Positions 1 to 8,566 are shown, counted from the stretch's first letter. The stretch is DNA of 64,000 nucleotides from Pseudonocardia oceani (GCF_019263585.2 NZ_JADQDF010000001.1:5652501-5716500); one strand, 5' to 3'. Notes: generated by a model from the sequence alone, not told the origin. Made by a program: numbers and translations.

Positions 1-342
1 CTCGGCGACGTGCCGCGGGTCGCCCACCGCGACACCGCCCAGGCTCTGCACCCGTTCCGCGAGCGAGTCGATCATCTCCAGCTGCTCGCCGGCGTGCTTG
101 TCGAGCAGCAGGTGGAGCGCGTAGAAGGTCGGGCCGTGCATCAGCCAGTGGTGCTTCTTGTACTGCGCGTAGAGGATCTGCGAATCGGCGAGGACCTGGT
201 TGAGCCGCTGGCACGAGTACATGCGCGCCTGCGCCGACAGGCCTATCGGGAACTGCCGCACGGTGCCGAAGGCCTGCACCTCGTGGCCGTGCTGGTGCAG
301 CCAGGGCTGGGAGTGAGTCGGTCGGTCGGAGGTCGTGCTCAT
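1..342 (-). CDS. dps: Dps-family ferritin-like DNA protection protein (partial, 3' end off window)
   Basis: The ATG at 340-342 opens a frame that runs off the left edge, so only the first 114 residues are visible. The translation contains KKHHWLMHGPTFYALH, then an LLLDKHAGEQLEMIDSLAER stretch. This matches the Dps ferroxidase pattern of paired His, then Asp and Glu across the dimer interface, followed by AERVQSLGG. Dps proteins form dodecamers that oxidise and store iron and bind DNA in stress or stationary phase. The extra N-terminal residues (about 45 before the ferroxidase helix) resemble the longer Dps forms of actinobacteria. The family call is firm; DNA binding cannot be judged because the C-terminal tail is missing. 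Confidence 0.88.
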   Translation of the reverse strand, partial: MSTTSDRPTHSQPWLHQHGHEVQAFGTVRQFPIGLSAQARMYSCQRLNQVLADSQILYAQYKKHHWLMHGPTFYALHLLLDKHAGEQLEMIDSLAERVQSLGGVAVGDPRHVAE

Positions 343-640
343 GGGCGCTCCCGGGTCGGCGGTCTGCTCAGGGTGGTCCGGTCCCGCTGGTGCGCTCGTC
401 GGTCCGGCAGGTCGAGATCGGCGGTGCGGCACCGGCCCGCGAGGTGCAGGTCGGCGTTCCCCCGCCGGGTCTCGCCGACGGACTCGCACCGGTCGCCCGG
501 CGACCGTCGTGGCGGCGTGCCCGACCGGGCGGTCGCGATCGACGCGTCACGGTCGGCCGCCGGCGCCGTGATCGGCGACGGCGGCCACCCGGTGCGCACC
601 GGGGCGTCCGGCCACCCGCACGCCGCCCCGCCCCTCCCGG

Positions 641-943
641 TCATGGCAGCTTCGACGCCACCACGTCGAGCTGCGTGATGTCGGGCGCCTTCGCGAACAG
701 CTCGTCGGCCCTCGCCGCGAGCGCCTGCCCGACCTTGCCCTGCAGGTGAGCCGTGCGTCCGGCGTCGTCGGGGAAGAAGTCGACGATGGCGAACGTCGTG
801 GGTCCGAGTCTCACGGCGAACCAGGCCACGGTGGCCGGCTCCTCCTCGACCAGCGAGCGGCCCGCCACGAGGAACTCCTCGACCTCGGCCTCCTTGCCCG
901 GCAGCGCCTCCAGCGTCACCAGCAGTCCCATCGTGATCGACAT
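641..943 (-). CDS. Antibiotic biosynthesis monooxygenase (ABM) domain protein
   Basis: A 100-residue protein made of a single dimeric alpha-beta-barrel ABM domain. It opens MSITMGLLVTLEALPGKEAE, the usual first strand and helix of the family, and has the central TTFAIVDFFPDDAGRTAHL segment before the C-terminal strand. ABM proteins range from cofactor-free quinol monooxygenases to heme-degrading enzymes and are often part of stress responses. No heme-ligand pattern stands out, so the substrate is unknown. The start is the ATG at 941-943. A second ABM protein lies at 53897-54202. Both flanks are non-coding, so the gene looks monocistronic. Confidence 0.8.
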   Translation of the reverse strand: MSITMGLLVTLEALPGKEAEVEEFLVAGRSLVEEEPATVAWFAVRLGPTTFAIVDFFPDDAGRTAHLQGKVGQALAARADELFAKAPDITQLDVVASKLP

Positions 944-1246
944 GTCGCTCTCCTCGGAGTTCGTCGGGTCCCTGTCCTCGATCTGTGCGGAGATCAGCAT
1001 CCGGGGCGCGGCCGGGCGAGGTATCCGCCCGCCAGGCCGGATCTGACAGGTGTCGGCCGGCCTGCCGGGCCGGGTCGCCGCTGCCGGCCGCCTCGTCGTC
1101 GATGCGCAGGTGCGGCCTCCGCGGCTCGGCCTGCCGTGGGCACCTGCCGACACACCTTCCGGCCCGGCAGGCGGACGTGCGCGGGGTGGGTGACCCACCA
1201 ACCTGGGCCGGCACATGCACGAACCCACGACAGAGAGGACGACACC
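944..1246. other. Intergenic region between divergent ABM and HbpS-like genes
   Basis: These 303 bases separate two divergently transcribed genes and must hold both promoters. I see no convincing open frame. A purine-rich ribosome binding site (cagagaggac) lies just before the ATG at 1247. No clear -35/-10 pair could be assigned by eye. Confidence 0.4.
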
Positions 1247-1660
1247 ATGACCATCAAGTCCGAATCGGTGTCCCTGGAGGACGCACGCCGGATCGTCGCC
1301 GCGGGAGAGGCCAAGGCCGACGAGATCGGTCAGCCCAGCAACATCGCGGTCGTCGACGTCGGCGGCAACCTCGTCGCGCACGTCCGGATGGACGGAGCGT
1401 GGATCGGGAGCGTCGACATCTCGATCAACAAGGCCTTCACGTCCCGGGCCTTCGACACCAGCACCGGCGACCTGGCCGCCGACGCCGGCCCCGGCGGGCA
1501 GTTCTTCGGGATCAACGCCTCCAACGGCGGACGCGTCATGATCTTCGCGGGCGGTGTCCCGCTGCGGATCGGCGACCGGGTCGTCGGCGCTGTCGGCGTC
1601 AGCGGTGGTAGCGGCGAGCAGGACCGGCTCGTGGCTGAGGCGGCGGCCGCGGCCCTCTGA
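1247..1660 (+). CDS. HbpS/GlcG-family heme-binding-like protein
   Basis: A 137-residue protein of the GlcG/HbpS (DUF336) family. Visible family features are the NIAVVDVGGNLVAHVRMDGA strand pair, the SINKAFTSRAF helix, and a glycine-rich end (GAVGVSGGSGEQD) characteristic of the family. Members include the extracellular heme-binding sensor protein HbpS of Streptomyces and the glycolate-cluster protein GlcG. There is no signal peptide here, so a cytosolic role is more likely. The ATG at 1247 has a good Shine-Dalgarno (gagagga). A strong terminator hairpin follows at 1667-1699. Confidence 0.82.
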   Translation: MTIKSESVSLEDARRIVAAGEAKADEIGQPSNIAVVDVGGNLVAHVRMDGAWIGSVDISINKAFTSRAFDTSTGDLAADAGPGGQFFGINASNGGRVMIFAGGVPLRIGDRVVGAVGVSGGSGEQDRLVAEAAAAAL

Positions 1661-1666
1661 AGGCCG

Positions 1667-1699
1667 GGGTGTCCCACCACCTCCGTCGGTGGGACACCC
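1667..1699. terminator. Bidirectional terminator hairpin
   Basis: A perfect 12-bp inverted repeat (gggtgtcccacc and ggtgggacaccc) with a 9-nt loop. It sits between the convergent ends of the HbpS-like gene (stop at 1658-1660) and the whiB gene (stop at 1734-1736). There is no strong U-tract, as is common in high-GC actinobacteria. Confidence 0.75.
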
Positions 1700-1733
1700 A
1701 GCCGCGCCCACCCCGCACCCGCCGTCGGCCGGA

Positions 1734-1991
1734 TCACGCTGCACCCTGCTCGGCTCGCGGGGCCCGGGTCCGGCGCAGCGCCCGGCGTTCGCCCGCGTCG
1801 AGCCCTCCCCAGACCCCGTCGTCCGAGGCGTGGAGCTGGGCCGAGTGCAGGCACTCCGAGCGGACCGGACAGCGCCGGCAGACCGACTTGGCCCGGGTCT
1901 CCTGACGCTCGGTGAGCCTTCCGGCGCCGGTGGGGAAGAAGGTCTCCGGGTCGACGTCTCGGCACGCCGCGCGATCCAGCCAGTTGGTCAT
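1734..1991 (-). CDS. WhiB-family iron-sulfur transcriptional regulator
   Basis: An 85-residue WhiB-like protein. The four cluster cysteines are at about residues 10, 38, 41 and 47 in the pattern C-x27-CxxC-x5-C. The GVWGG turn is at about 59-63, followed by a basic tail (RRALRRTRAPR) that contacts DNA. Wbl proteins bind a redox-sensitive [4Fe-4S] cluster and often partner with a principal sigma factor. The start is the ATG at 1989-1991 (MTNWLDRAAC). Short single-domain Wbl proteins like this occur on the chromosome and on actinobacterial mobile elements. The adjacent relaxase scar makes an element origin possible but unproven. Confidence 0.9.
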   Translation of the reverse strand: MTNWLDRAACRDVDPETFFPTGAGRLTERQETRAKSVCRRCPVRSECLHSAQLHASDDGVWGGLDAGERRALRRTRAPRAEQGAA

Positions 1992-2091
1992 GGAGGCGAT
2001 GCTCCTTCCTCGGTCCGTCCGGGTCCTCGGCCTGACAGCGCCAACACGGAGGCCGCCGTCGGTCCGGCAGATCGGTCGTGGTGCCGGTGTG

Positions 2092-2178
2092 GCCAGGGCC
2101 GAACTCCTCGCGCTCGTGCAGCGTCTGGACGCGGTGGTGGATGCGATGGTCGCCGACGTCGAGCGGAAGCGCTCGTGA
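2092..2178 (+). pseudogene. C-terminal remnant of a MobC-like mobilization protein
   Basis: About 28 codons encoding ARAELLALVQRLDAVVDAMV and a basic end, closed by TGA at 2176-2178. The stop overlaps the GTG of the following relaxase remnant (GTGA). That coupling, and the leucine-rich C-terminal helix, are typical of mobC immediately upstream of actinobacterial relaxase genes. Everything upstream in this frame lacks similarity, so the gene body appears lost. The assignment rests largely on position. Confidence 0.35.
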
Positions 2179-3274
2179 TCACGAAGGTCGTCCACGGGTG
2201 GCGCGTCGGCGGGCTGATCGCGTACCTGATGGGTCCCGGCTGGTCCGGCAGGGCACGTGCCGACGTTTCTGGCCGTTCCAGGACTATCCGAAGCTGCGGG
2301 ACACCGCTCGGCGGATCGAGCAGCGCCTCGGCCTGACCGCCACCGCAGCCGCGGACGGGACCGCGGCGCCCGCGGTGGCCAGAGGCGAGCGGGAGAAGGC
2401 CCAGCGCGAGGGCAGGGAGCCGGCACGGGTCGAGCTGGCGCGTGCAGTGCGGGAGGCCGCAGTCGGGTCGGGTGGGCCGGCGGAGTTCGTCGAGCTCCTG
2501 ACCCGTGCCGGCTACCTGGTCGAGGTGCGTCGCGCACCCTCCGGTGGACTGCTCGGGTACAAGGTCGCCCGCGCCGGTGACGTGACCGCGACGGGGGAGC
2601 CGGTCTTCTACAGCGGCAGCAAGCTGGCGCCGGATCTGTCGCTGCCCCGGTTGCTGCGGGCATGGGAGGTGGCCGGGCGTGCCCGTGATGTGGCTGATCC
2701 GTGGTCGGCGGCGCCACGGCGGGTCGACGCGGCCAGGCGCGCGGTCCGTGCCGCCCGTCGCGGGCAGGGCGTCGAGGACCCGGACGGTCTGATCCACGCC
2801 GCGCACAGTGTGACGACGGCGATGCGGGGGACGTCGGGGGAGTGGACCGCTGCTGTCGACCACTACGACCGGGCGGCCCGACTGCCCCGCGGTACCGCCT
2901 TGCGGGAGGGGGCGCGGGCGGCGGGGCTGCGGAGGGTCGCCCGCCAGCTCATGCGGCAGCGCCGGATCCTCGGGATCCCTGACGAAGCAGGGGCGGCCGG
3001 TGTCGCGCTGGCACTGGCGCTGTCATCGCTGCTGCGGGAGATCGCCGCGTGGCAGCGCGACCGCGGGAGGGCGCACCAGGCCGACGCCGCCCTCTCGGCG
3101 GCCGACGCGCTGACCCCGTTGTCGGGGGGCCAGGGCACCCTCGTGATCGACGGGTTGCTGCTCCCGGTGTCGGCCGCACCCGGACAGCGACCGCGCACCC
3201 AGCCGTCCCGCGAGCACGGTGTGCCGGCTCGGGCGACGACTGGGGCGCGGATCGAACGGCTCGGAGGCCGTTGA
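2175..3274 (+). pseudogene. Actinobacterial relaxase/mobilization nuclease with internal deletion and frameshift
   Basis: The first 22 codons from GTG 2175 (VITKVVHGWRVGGLIAYLMG and onward) match the extreme N-terminus of the relaxases of actinobacterial plasmids and integrative elements. Similarity stops near 2241. From about 2267, in another frame, the typical C-terminal region starts (DYPKLRDTARRIEQRLGLTA) and continues about 335 codons through LVEVRRAPSGGLLGYKVARA, FYSGSKLAPDLSLPRLL and REIAAWQRDRGRAHQA to the stop at 3272-3274. The region that should hold the catalytic Tyr and the HxH metal site is missing, so the product cannot be an active relaxase. This is a deletion scar, recent enough for the C-terminal part to remain open. 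Confidence 0.75.
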
Positions 3275-3284
3275 CGGCGGACCG

Positions 3285-3599
3285 TCACCGTTCCGGCGCG
3301 GCTCCACCGGCTGCCCGCCTCGACGGCGCCGGGGCTTGTGCCACCCGTAGGCGCCGGACCCGTGCGGAGCGCAGCGAGAGCCGGAGGTAGTAGGCGGCCC
3401 TCGCGTTCTCGGCCCGCTTGGCCCGCTCGGTCGGGGTCAACCGGCACTCGGGATCGACCTCGCGCTCGAACCGCGCATGGAGCGCGGCCCGGGCGGGCGC
3501 CGTCGCGGCGCTGCGATCGGCGGTGCGGGCCCATCGGATGTTGGCGGCCGCTCGGGCCTGCATGGATCGTTCGGACGGTGTGCTCTCGGGACGTGGCAT
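3285..3599 (-). CDS. Mobile-element-associated basic hypothetical protein
   Basis: A 104-residue, Arg/Ala-rich protein from the ATG at 3597-3599. An upstream in-frame start at 3620 is also possible. The core reads ARTADRSAATAPARAALHAR, FEREVDPECRLTPTERAKRA and ENARAAYYLRLSLRSARVRR. Small proteins of this pattern recur beside relaxases and XRE regulators on actinobacterial mobile elements. Their function is unknown. Its convergent position against the relaxase remnant fits the same element. It appears intact, unlike its neighbour. Confidence 0.6.
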   Translation of the reverse strand: MPRPESTPSERSMQARAAANIRWARTADRSAATAPARAALHARFEREVDPECRLTPTERAKRAENARAAYYLRLSLRSARVRRLRVAQAPAPSRRAAGGAAPER

Positions 3600-3694
3600 G
3601 CCCGGGACCGTGCCGAGCACGCTGTGCGGAAGCGTGGTCGCGCCGTGGCTGCTTCGCGGTCGTCCGTGGTCGGAGCGTGGTTCGCAACGGTAGG

Positions 3695-3723
3695 ATCGGC
3701 CCGTTCGAACACAGCGGGCCGAT
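3695..3723. promoter_or_regulatory. 9-bp inverted repeat (operator or terminator candidate)
   Basis: A perfect dyad atcggcccg / cgggccgat with an 11-nt spacer. It lies about 100 bases upstream of the 3285-3599 gene, in a non-coding stretch richer in A+T than its surroundings. It could be an operator for the mobile-element gene. No U-tract supports a terminator. Confidence 0.35.
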
Positions 3724-3800
3724 GATCGGGAACTCGCCGGTTAAGCTGCCGCTCACCGGCTGCGGCCGAGCAGCGTTGTCGCAGTTCAGCACATCGATGA

Positions 3801-3904
3801 CCGTTCGATTACGACATCTACTCCGGCGAGATGTTCGAGCGGTCGGCCTCGGCGCAGGTGGCGTTCCTGCAGCGTGTGCTGCGTGTCGAAGCGCCGGCGG
3901 TCTG
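3801..3904 (+). other. Unassigned coding-like fragment in a 540-bp gap
   Basis: The 3600-4142 gap contains no complete gene. One short open stretch between a TGA at 3798-3800 and a TGA at 3902-3904 encodes 33 residues (PFDYDIYSGEMF, then ERSASAQVAFLQRVLRVEAP). It has a natural residue mix but no proper start unless the internal ATG at 3831 is used. It looks like the 3' end of a truncated gene left by element decay. I cannot name its family. Confidence 0.25.
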
Positions 3905-4142
3905 ACGGAGCGCCGCGTCAGCGCCCATCCGCCTGGTGACGCCGGAGGGTGGATCGGCGACGCCCACACGAACCGCTGATGTGATCGCCGTCGAAGACGC
4001 CCGACATGAGGTTCCGTGAACTGCGTCGTGCGGGCCGCCGCTGCACCGGTGCACCGGCCGGCGCTCGTCCACCCGCCGACCCCGTACCGGGCGGTGCGGA
4101 CGCACGCCGTGTCGTCGCCACGCAGGGCCGATCGTCCCGGCG

Positions 4143-5108
4143 ATGACCGTCCACCCGTCGAGCGGGAGCTCGGCACGTATCGGCGCAGAGGCTCCGGAGC
4201 GGGCGCGTGAGCTGCTCGTCCTGCGTGCGCTGGCCGAGGACGTGACGGAGCCGGTGCTGGCGCTGCGGGCGCGGATGGTGCTGCTGTGCCTGCTGGGTGC
4301 GCCGTCGTCGGAGGTGGCCCTGGAGCTGGGCTGCAGCCGGCAGACCGTGGCGACGTGGCGGGCGCGCTTCCGCGCCGACGGGGTCGGCGGACTGCGCGAC
4401 GCCCCGCGTCAGGGGCGGCCGGTCACGCTGAACCCGGCCGTGGTCGTGGTGCGCACGCTGCAGCCACCGGGTGACGGGCGCAGCCGGTGGTCGACCCGCC
4501 GGCTCGCGGCGGATCTGGGCATCAGCAACGTCTCGGTCGGCGCGGTGTGGCGGCAGTGGGGCATCCGCCCGGAGCCGGCGGGTCGGGTGGCGCTGCTGAC
4601 CGAGCCCGTCCTCGATGCCGTGATCGTCGACGTGCTCGGGTTGTTCGTCAGCCGGTCGACCGTGCTGTTCGCCGTCGCGGTGGGGGAGCCGCGACGGCGT
4701 GCGGGCGCGGCCGTGGGGTTGGGCCGGGTCGCCGGCGACCTGCTCCCCGGGATCGCGGGCCGTGGGCCCTCCGGCGACGAGCTGCCGCCGGCGGAGTTCC
4801 TCGACCGGCTGGAGGTTCAGCTGCGCGCGCGGGCGTCGGAGCCGCGGTTGCTGGTGCAGGGGGACGCGACCGCGTGCCGGTGGGCGCACGAGCGGGCCGT
4901 GGCCACCGTGCACGTCATCCCACCGCACCTGGCGTGGGACCGGGTCGTGCGGGTCGGGTGCCTGATCACCGGGGCCGACGAGCAGGGTGCGGCCTCGGTC
5001 GGCGCACTGCGCACCGCGATCACCGGCCACGCGGCGGGTGGTGCGTTCGGCTGGGTCCGCGGGGCCGGTGTGGCTCCGGACCCGGTCTCGAGGGCCACCG
5101 GACCGTGA
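4143..5108 (+). CDS. IS630-like helix-turn-helix protein lacking a recognizable DDE domain
   Basis: A 321-residue protein. Residues about 20-150 form the tandem helix-turn-helix of IS630-family transposases: GAPSSEVALELGCSRQTVAT, WRARFRADGVGGLRDAPRQG, and a second HTH around STRRLAADLGISNVSVGAVW. Where an IS630 protein would start its catalytic domain (a VLCVDEK-like strand) the sequence instead reads VLFAVAVGEPRRR, and no DDE triad is seen. No stops interrupt it. It is either a dead transposase that drifted without stops or a recruited DNA-binding protein. I saw no terminal inverted repeats. Start ATG 4143. Confidence 0.55.
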   Translation: MTVHPSSGSSARIGAEAPERARELLVLRALAEDVTEPVLALRARMVLLCLLGAPSSEVALELGCSRQTVATWRARFRADGVGGLRDAPRQGRPVTLNPAVVVVRTLQPPGDGRSRWSTRRLAADLGISNVSVGAVWRQWGIRPEPAGRVALLTEPVLDAVIVDVLGLFVSRSTVLFAVAVGEPRRRAGAAVGLGRVAGDLLPGIAGRGPSGDELPPAEFLDRLEVQLRARASEPRLLVQGDATACRWAHERAVATVHVIPPHLAWDRVVRVGCLITGADEQGAASVGALRTAITGHAAGGAFGWVRGAGVAPDPVSRATGP

Positions 5109-5272
5109 GCGGTCCCTGCGTGCACGACCGGTGGTCCAAGGACTTCGTTCACGGTCCGTGGCCGTACCGGCGGCGTGACGGACCTCGTTGACCCGAACGG
5201 CGGCACTGCTGTGCCGCGACCTGCACCCCAGCGCGGGTCGTCATGGACACACATCGCACCGAGGAGATCGCA

Positions 5273-6229
5273 GTGTTCGAAGGTTTCAGCAAGGCGTTCG
5301 TGCGCGAGGCCATCAACCGCAGCTCGGAGAACGCCCTCGACCGGCGCCGCTTCCTGCGCGCGGCCGGCCTGACCGGTCTCGGCGTGGCGGGTGTCGCCGG
5401 TGGCGGCCTCGCGCTGTCCGGCACGGCGTTCGCGTCCGACGGCGGCGACGACGGTGCGGTCACCGACGCCGCGGTCCTCAACTTCGCCCTCAACCTCGAG
5501 TACCTCGAGGCCGAGTTCTACCTCCGCGGCGCCTTCGGCGAGGGCCTGAAGGACTCCCAGATCGACGGTGTCGGCAAGCTCGGCGGCGTCACCGGCGGCC
5601 GCAAGGTCGAGTTCGAGTCGAAGCTCGCCCGGCAGTACGCCGAGGAGATCGCCAACGACGAGCGGGCCCACGTCGACTTCCTGCGTGCCGCGCTCGGCGA
5701 CGCCAAGGTCGCCCGCCCGGAGATCGACATCGAGGCCGCGTTCTCCGCCGCCGCGACCGCCGCGGGCCTGATCGAGCCGGGCGAGACGTTCGACGTCTAC
5801 GCCAACGAGGACAACTTCCTGCTCGGCGCCTTCGTGTTCGAGGACGTGGGCGTCACCGCCTACAAGGGCGCCGCCGCCCTGATCAGCAACAAGACCTTCC
5901 TCGAGGCCGCCGCGGGCATCCTCGCGGTCGAGGCCTACCACGCCGGCCTCGTGCGCACCGTGCTGCTGTCCAAGGGCCTGGAGGACGCCGCGAACGCCAT
6001 CTCCGACGCCCGCGACAGCCTCGACGGACCGGACGACCTCGACCAGGGCATCACCGACGACGACGGCGACGGCAACATCGTGCCGACCGACGCCAACGGC
6101 ATCGCGTTCTCGCGCGACGTCTTCCAGGTCCACAACATCGTCTACCTCACCCCGGAGGCGGCCGGCTCCGGCGGCTTCTTCCCGAACGGCACCAACGGCA
6201 CCTTCACCACCAGCGGCGACCAGACCTGA
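5273..6229 (+). CDS. Tat-exported ferritin-like domain protein
   Basis: A 318-residue protein. The GTG at 5273 is chosen because gaggag lies six bases upstream; an ATG at 5243 would add ten residues. The N-terminus carries a twin-arginine motif (DRRRFLRAAG) followed by a Gly/Ala-rich hydrophobic stretch ending AFA-SD, so the protein should be exported folded. The mature part is a Ferritin_2-type four-helix domain: NFALNLEYLEAEFYL and YAEEIANDERAHVDFL supply Glu and ExxH metal ligands, and VEAYHAGLV supplies a second ExxH-like site. A calcium-loop-like DDDGDGN segment follows. Relatives include desiccation-associated and Rds1-type proteins. The metal and reaction are unknown. A 19-bp terminator follows. 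Confidence 0.82.
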   Translation: MFEGFSKAFVREAINRSSENALDRRRFLRAAGLTGLGVAGVAGGGLALSGTAFASDGGDDGAVTDAAVLNFALNLEYLEAEFYLRGAFGEGLKDSQIDGVGKLGGVTGGRKVEFESKLARQYAEEIANDERAHVDFLRAALGDAKVARPEIDIEAAFSAAATAAGLIEPGETFDVYANEDNFLLGAFVFEDVGVTAYKGAAALISNKTFLEAAAGILAVEAYHAGLVRTVLLSKGLEDAANAISDARDSLDGPDDLDQGITDDDGDGNIVPTDANGIAFSRDVFQVHNIVYLTPEAAGSGGFFPNGTNGTFTTSGDQT

Positions 6230-6250
6230 TCCCCACCCGCAGCGCGTCCG

Positions 6251-6291
6251 GCCGGTGACTGCGCACGTCGCGGACGTGCGCAGTCACCGGC
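6251..6291. terminator. Strong terminator hairpin
   Basis: A perfect 19-bp stem (gccggtgactgcgcacgtc with its complement) closed by a 3-nt loop, 22 bases after the ferritin-like gene stop. It also insulates the downstream glsA promoter. Confidence 0.8.
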
Positions 6292-6381
6292 TCCGGGCCC
6301 GTCGTGGAGCACGGGCACACCGGTGCTGCGGGCAGCGCCGTCCGGACGTCCGCCGCGCACTCGCGTGGAAGTATCCGGACC

Positions 6382-7665
6382 ATGCGGACGCCCATGATCG
6401 ATTACCTCCACCTGCTGCTCGGGTCGGTCGCTGAGGACGCGGGCGAGGTCGCCTCGTACATCCCCGAGCTCGAGCTCGCCGACCCGGACCGGCTCGGGAT
6501 CGCGGTCGCGACGCTCGACGGCGAGATGTACGCGGCGGGCGACGCCGACGTCGAGTTCACCATCCAGTCGATCTCGAAGCCGTTCACGTACGCCCTCGCG
6601 ATCGCCGACCAGGGTCTCGACGCCGTGCTCGAGCGCATCGACGTCGAGCCGTCCGGCGACGCGTTCAACGAGATCTCCCTGGACCGTGGGACCGGTCGGC
6701 CGCGGAACCCGATGATCAACGCGGGCGCGATCGCCGCCCACGCGCTCGTGCGGGGCGACGACGCCGAGGCGCGCGCCGAGCGCATCCTCGACCTCTACAG
6801 CCGCCTCGCGGGCCGCCGGCTCTCGATCGCCGAGGACGTCTTCGAGTCCGAGCTCTCCACCGCCGACCGCAACATGGCGCTCGCGTACATGCTGCGCACG
6901 GTCGGCAAGCTCCGCGGCGACCCCGCCGACGTCGTCCGCGGCTACACCCGGCAGTGCTCGGTCTCGGTGACGGTGCGCGACCTCGCCCGGATGTCGGCGG
7001 TGCTCGCCGCGGGAGGGCGGACGCCCGAGGGGGACCAGGTGTTCGACCCGGCCGTGAACCGTCAGGTGCTCAGCGTCATGGCGACGTGCGGCATGTACAA
7101 CTCCGCGGGCGACTGGCTGACCTCGGTCGGCATCCCCGCCAAGAGTGGCGTCGCCGGTGGTCTCGTCGGCGTGCTGCCCGGCCAGGTCGGCATCGCGGTG
7201 TTCTCGCCCCGGCTCGACCCGCACGGCAACAGCACGCGCGGCGTGCGCCTGTTCGAGCGCATGAACCACGACCTGGGACTGCACCTCATGGCGCCGGCGG
7301 AGTCCGCGCGCTCGGTGTCGCGCCGGCTGGAGCGCGACGGCGCCGCGGTGCACGAGATCGCCGGGGATCTGCACTTCACGGAGGCCGAGCGGGTGCTGCG
7401 CGGCTTCGCGCTGGAGCCCGTGGGCGACGCGCCCGTCGTCGTCGACCTCGACCGCGTGCACCGTGCCAACGACATCGCCCGGCGCATGCTGCTCGAGGGC
7501 ATCCGCCGGCTCCACGAGGACGGCCACGACGTGCGGATCGTCGACCCGTGGGGGGTCCTCGGCAGCGCGGAGACCGGCTCGGGGGAGCTGGTGCGCGGCG
7601 AGCAGGCGCACGGCGGCTACGTCCCGGCGTCGTTCCCCGACGTCGCGAGCGCCGCGCGCGCCTGA
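6382..7665 (+). CDS. glsA: Glutaminase A with C-terminal STAS-like domain
   Basis: A 427-residue beta-lactamase-fold glutaminase that hydrolyses glutamine to glutamate and ammonia. The catalytic Ser-x-x-Lys lies in QSISKPF (S63, K66). Other family blocks are GRPRNPMINAGAI, CGMYNSAGDW with the active-site Tyr, and GIPAKSGVAGG. The core ends near residue 305. The remaining 120 residues contain PVVVDLDRVHRANDIARRML, resembling a STAS domain as in longer glutaminases. Start at ATG 6382 (MRTPMIDYLH); GTG codons upstream are less likely. It sits alone between a terminator and a convergent sigma factor gene. Confidence 0.92.
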   Translation: MRTPMIDYLHLLLGSVAEDAGEVASYIPELELADPDRLGIAVATLDGEMYAAGDADVEFTIQSISKPFTYALAIADQGLDAVLERIDVEPSGDAFNEISLDRGTGRPRNPMINAGAIAAHALVRGDDAEARAERILDLYSRLAGRRLSIAEDVFESELSTADRNMALAYMLRTVGKLRGDPADVVRGYTRQCSVSVTVRDLARMSAVLAAGGRTPEGDQVFDPAVNRQVLSVMATCGMYNSAGDWLTSVGIPAKSGVAGGLVGVLPGQVGIAVFSPRLDPHGNSTRGVRLFERMNHDLGLHLMAPAESARSVSRRLERDGAAVHEIAGDLHFTEAERVLRGFALEPVGDAPVVVDLDRVHRANDIARRMLLEGIRRLHEDGHDVRIVDPWGVLGSAETGSGELVRGEQAHGGYVPASFPDVASAARA

Positions 7666-7694
7666 GCTGGTCGCGGACATGGGCGGCCGCTCCG

Positions 7695-8471
7695 TCAGCC
7701 GGCGCCCATCCGCGTGCGCAGCGTGGCGAGCGTCGCGCTGAGCAGCCGGGACACGTGCATCTGGGAGACCCCGACCTGCGCCCCGATCTGGGTCTGGGAC
7801 AGCCCGCCGAAGAAGCGCAGGACCAGGATGGTGCGTTCGCGCTCGGGAAGGTCGGCGAGAGCGCGGCGGAGCTGGTCGCGGTACTCCACGGTGGTGAGCT
7901 CGACGTCGGCGATGCCGGCGATGTCGCCGACGGTGCCGGTGCTGTCGGGGCCGAGCAGGGAGTCCAGCGAGTCGGGGTGCTGGGCGTGGCGGACGCCGAG
8001 GGCCTCGATGACCTCCTCGACGCTCGTGTCGAGGTGGGCCGCGATCTCGCTGGGGCGCGGGGCGCGGTTGAGCCCGGCGGACAGGACGGCGACGGCGTCG
8101 CGGATGGGGACCTGCAGGTCCTTGAGGCGGCGGGGGACGCGCATGGTCCAGGTGCGGTCGCGGAAGTGGCGCTTGATCTCGCCGGTGATGGTCGGGACGG
8201 CGAAGCCGAGGAAGTCGACGCCGTGGTCGGGGCTGTAGCGCTCGAGGGCGCCGAGCAGCCCGATCGTGCCGACCTGCTCGAGGTCGGCGACCGGTTCGCC
8301 GCGGTCGCGGTAGCGGCGGGCGATGTGCTGGACCACGGGCCGGTAGGCGGCGGCGAGCTCGTCGCGCAGGCCGGCGCGGCCGGGGTCGTCCGTCGTCATC
8401 GCGGCGAGCTCGACGAGCTTGGGCGCCAGGTGGGCGTACTCGTCGTTCCTGGTCGTGCGGGGCGCGGTCAC
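7695..8471 (-). CDS. SigB/SigF-type stress or sporulation-like sigma factor
   Basis: A 258-residue sigma-70 protein of the SigF/SigB group. Region 2 reads DLEQVGTIGLLGALERYSPD then FLGFAVPTITGEIKRHFRDR and TWTMRVPRRL, diagnostic of the group. Region 3 (RAPRPSEIAAHLDTSVEEVI) and region 4 (LSQTQIGAQVGVSQMHVSRL) follow. Such factors are normally held by an anti-sigma and released by an anti-anti-sigma. No RsbW or RsbV gene is visible nearby, although the PP2C phosphatase at 18453-19691 belongs to the same kind of partner-switching network. Start GTG 8471 with an upstream agaaggt. Confidence 0.92.
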   Translation of the reverse strand: MTAPRTTRNDEYAHLAPKLVELAAMTTDDPGRAGLRDELAAAYRPVVQHIARRYRDRGEPVADLEQVGTIGLLGALERYSPDHGVDFLGFAVPTITGEIKRHFRDRTWTMRVPRRLKDLQVPIRDAVAVLSAGLNRAPRPSEIAAHLDTSVEEVIEALGVRHAQHPDSLDSLLGPDSTGTVGDIAGIADVELTTVEYRDQLRRALADLPERERTILVLRFFGGLSQTQIGAQVGVSQMHVSRLLSATLATLRTRMGAG

Positions 8472-8566
8472 GTCGGCACCTTCTTCTCCGGCCGCCCGGT
8501 TCCGGTCGGCCAGGCACAGGCTGCCACCCGGGGGTGATCAACGGTCGAGCGGACCACCGGCGGTCC

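Noticed and set aside
6142..8541. 799-codon minus-strand frame covering glsA and the sigma factor
   Set aside because: Arg/Pro/Gly-rich shadow of glsA; only the 7695-8471 frame carries sigma motifs.
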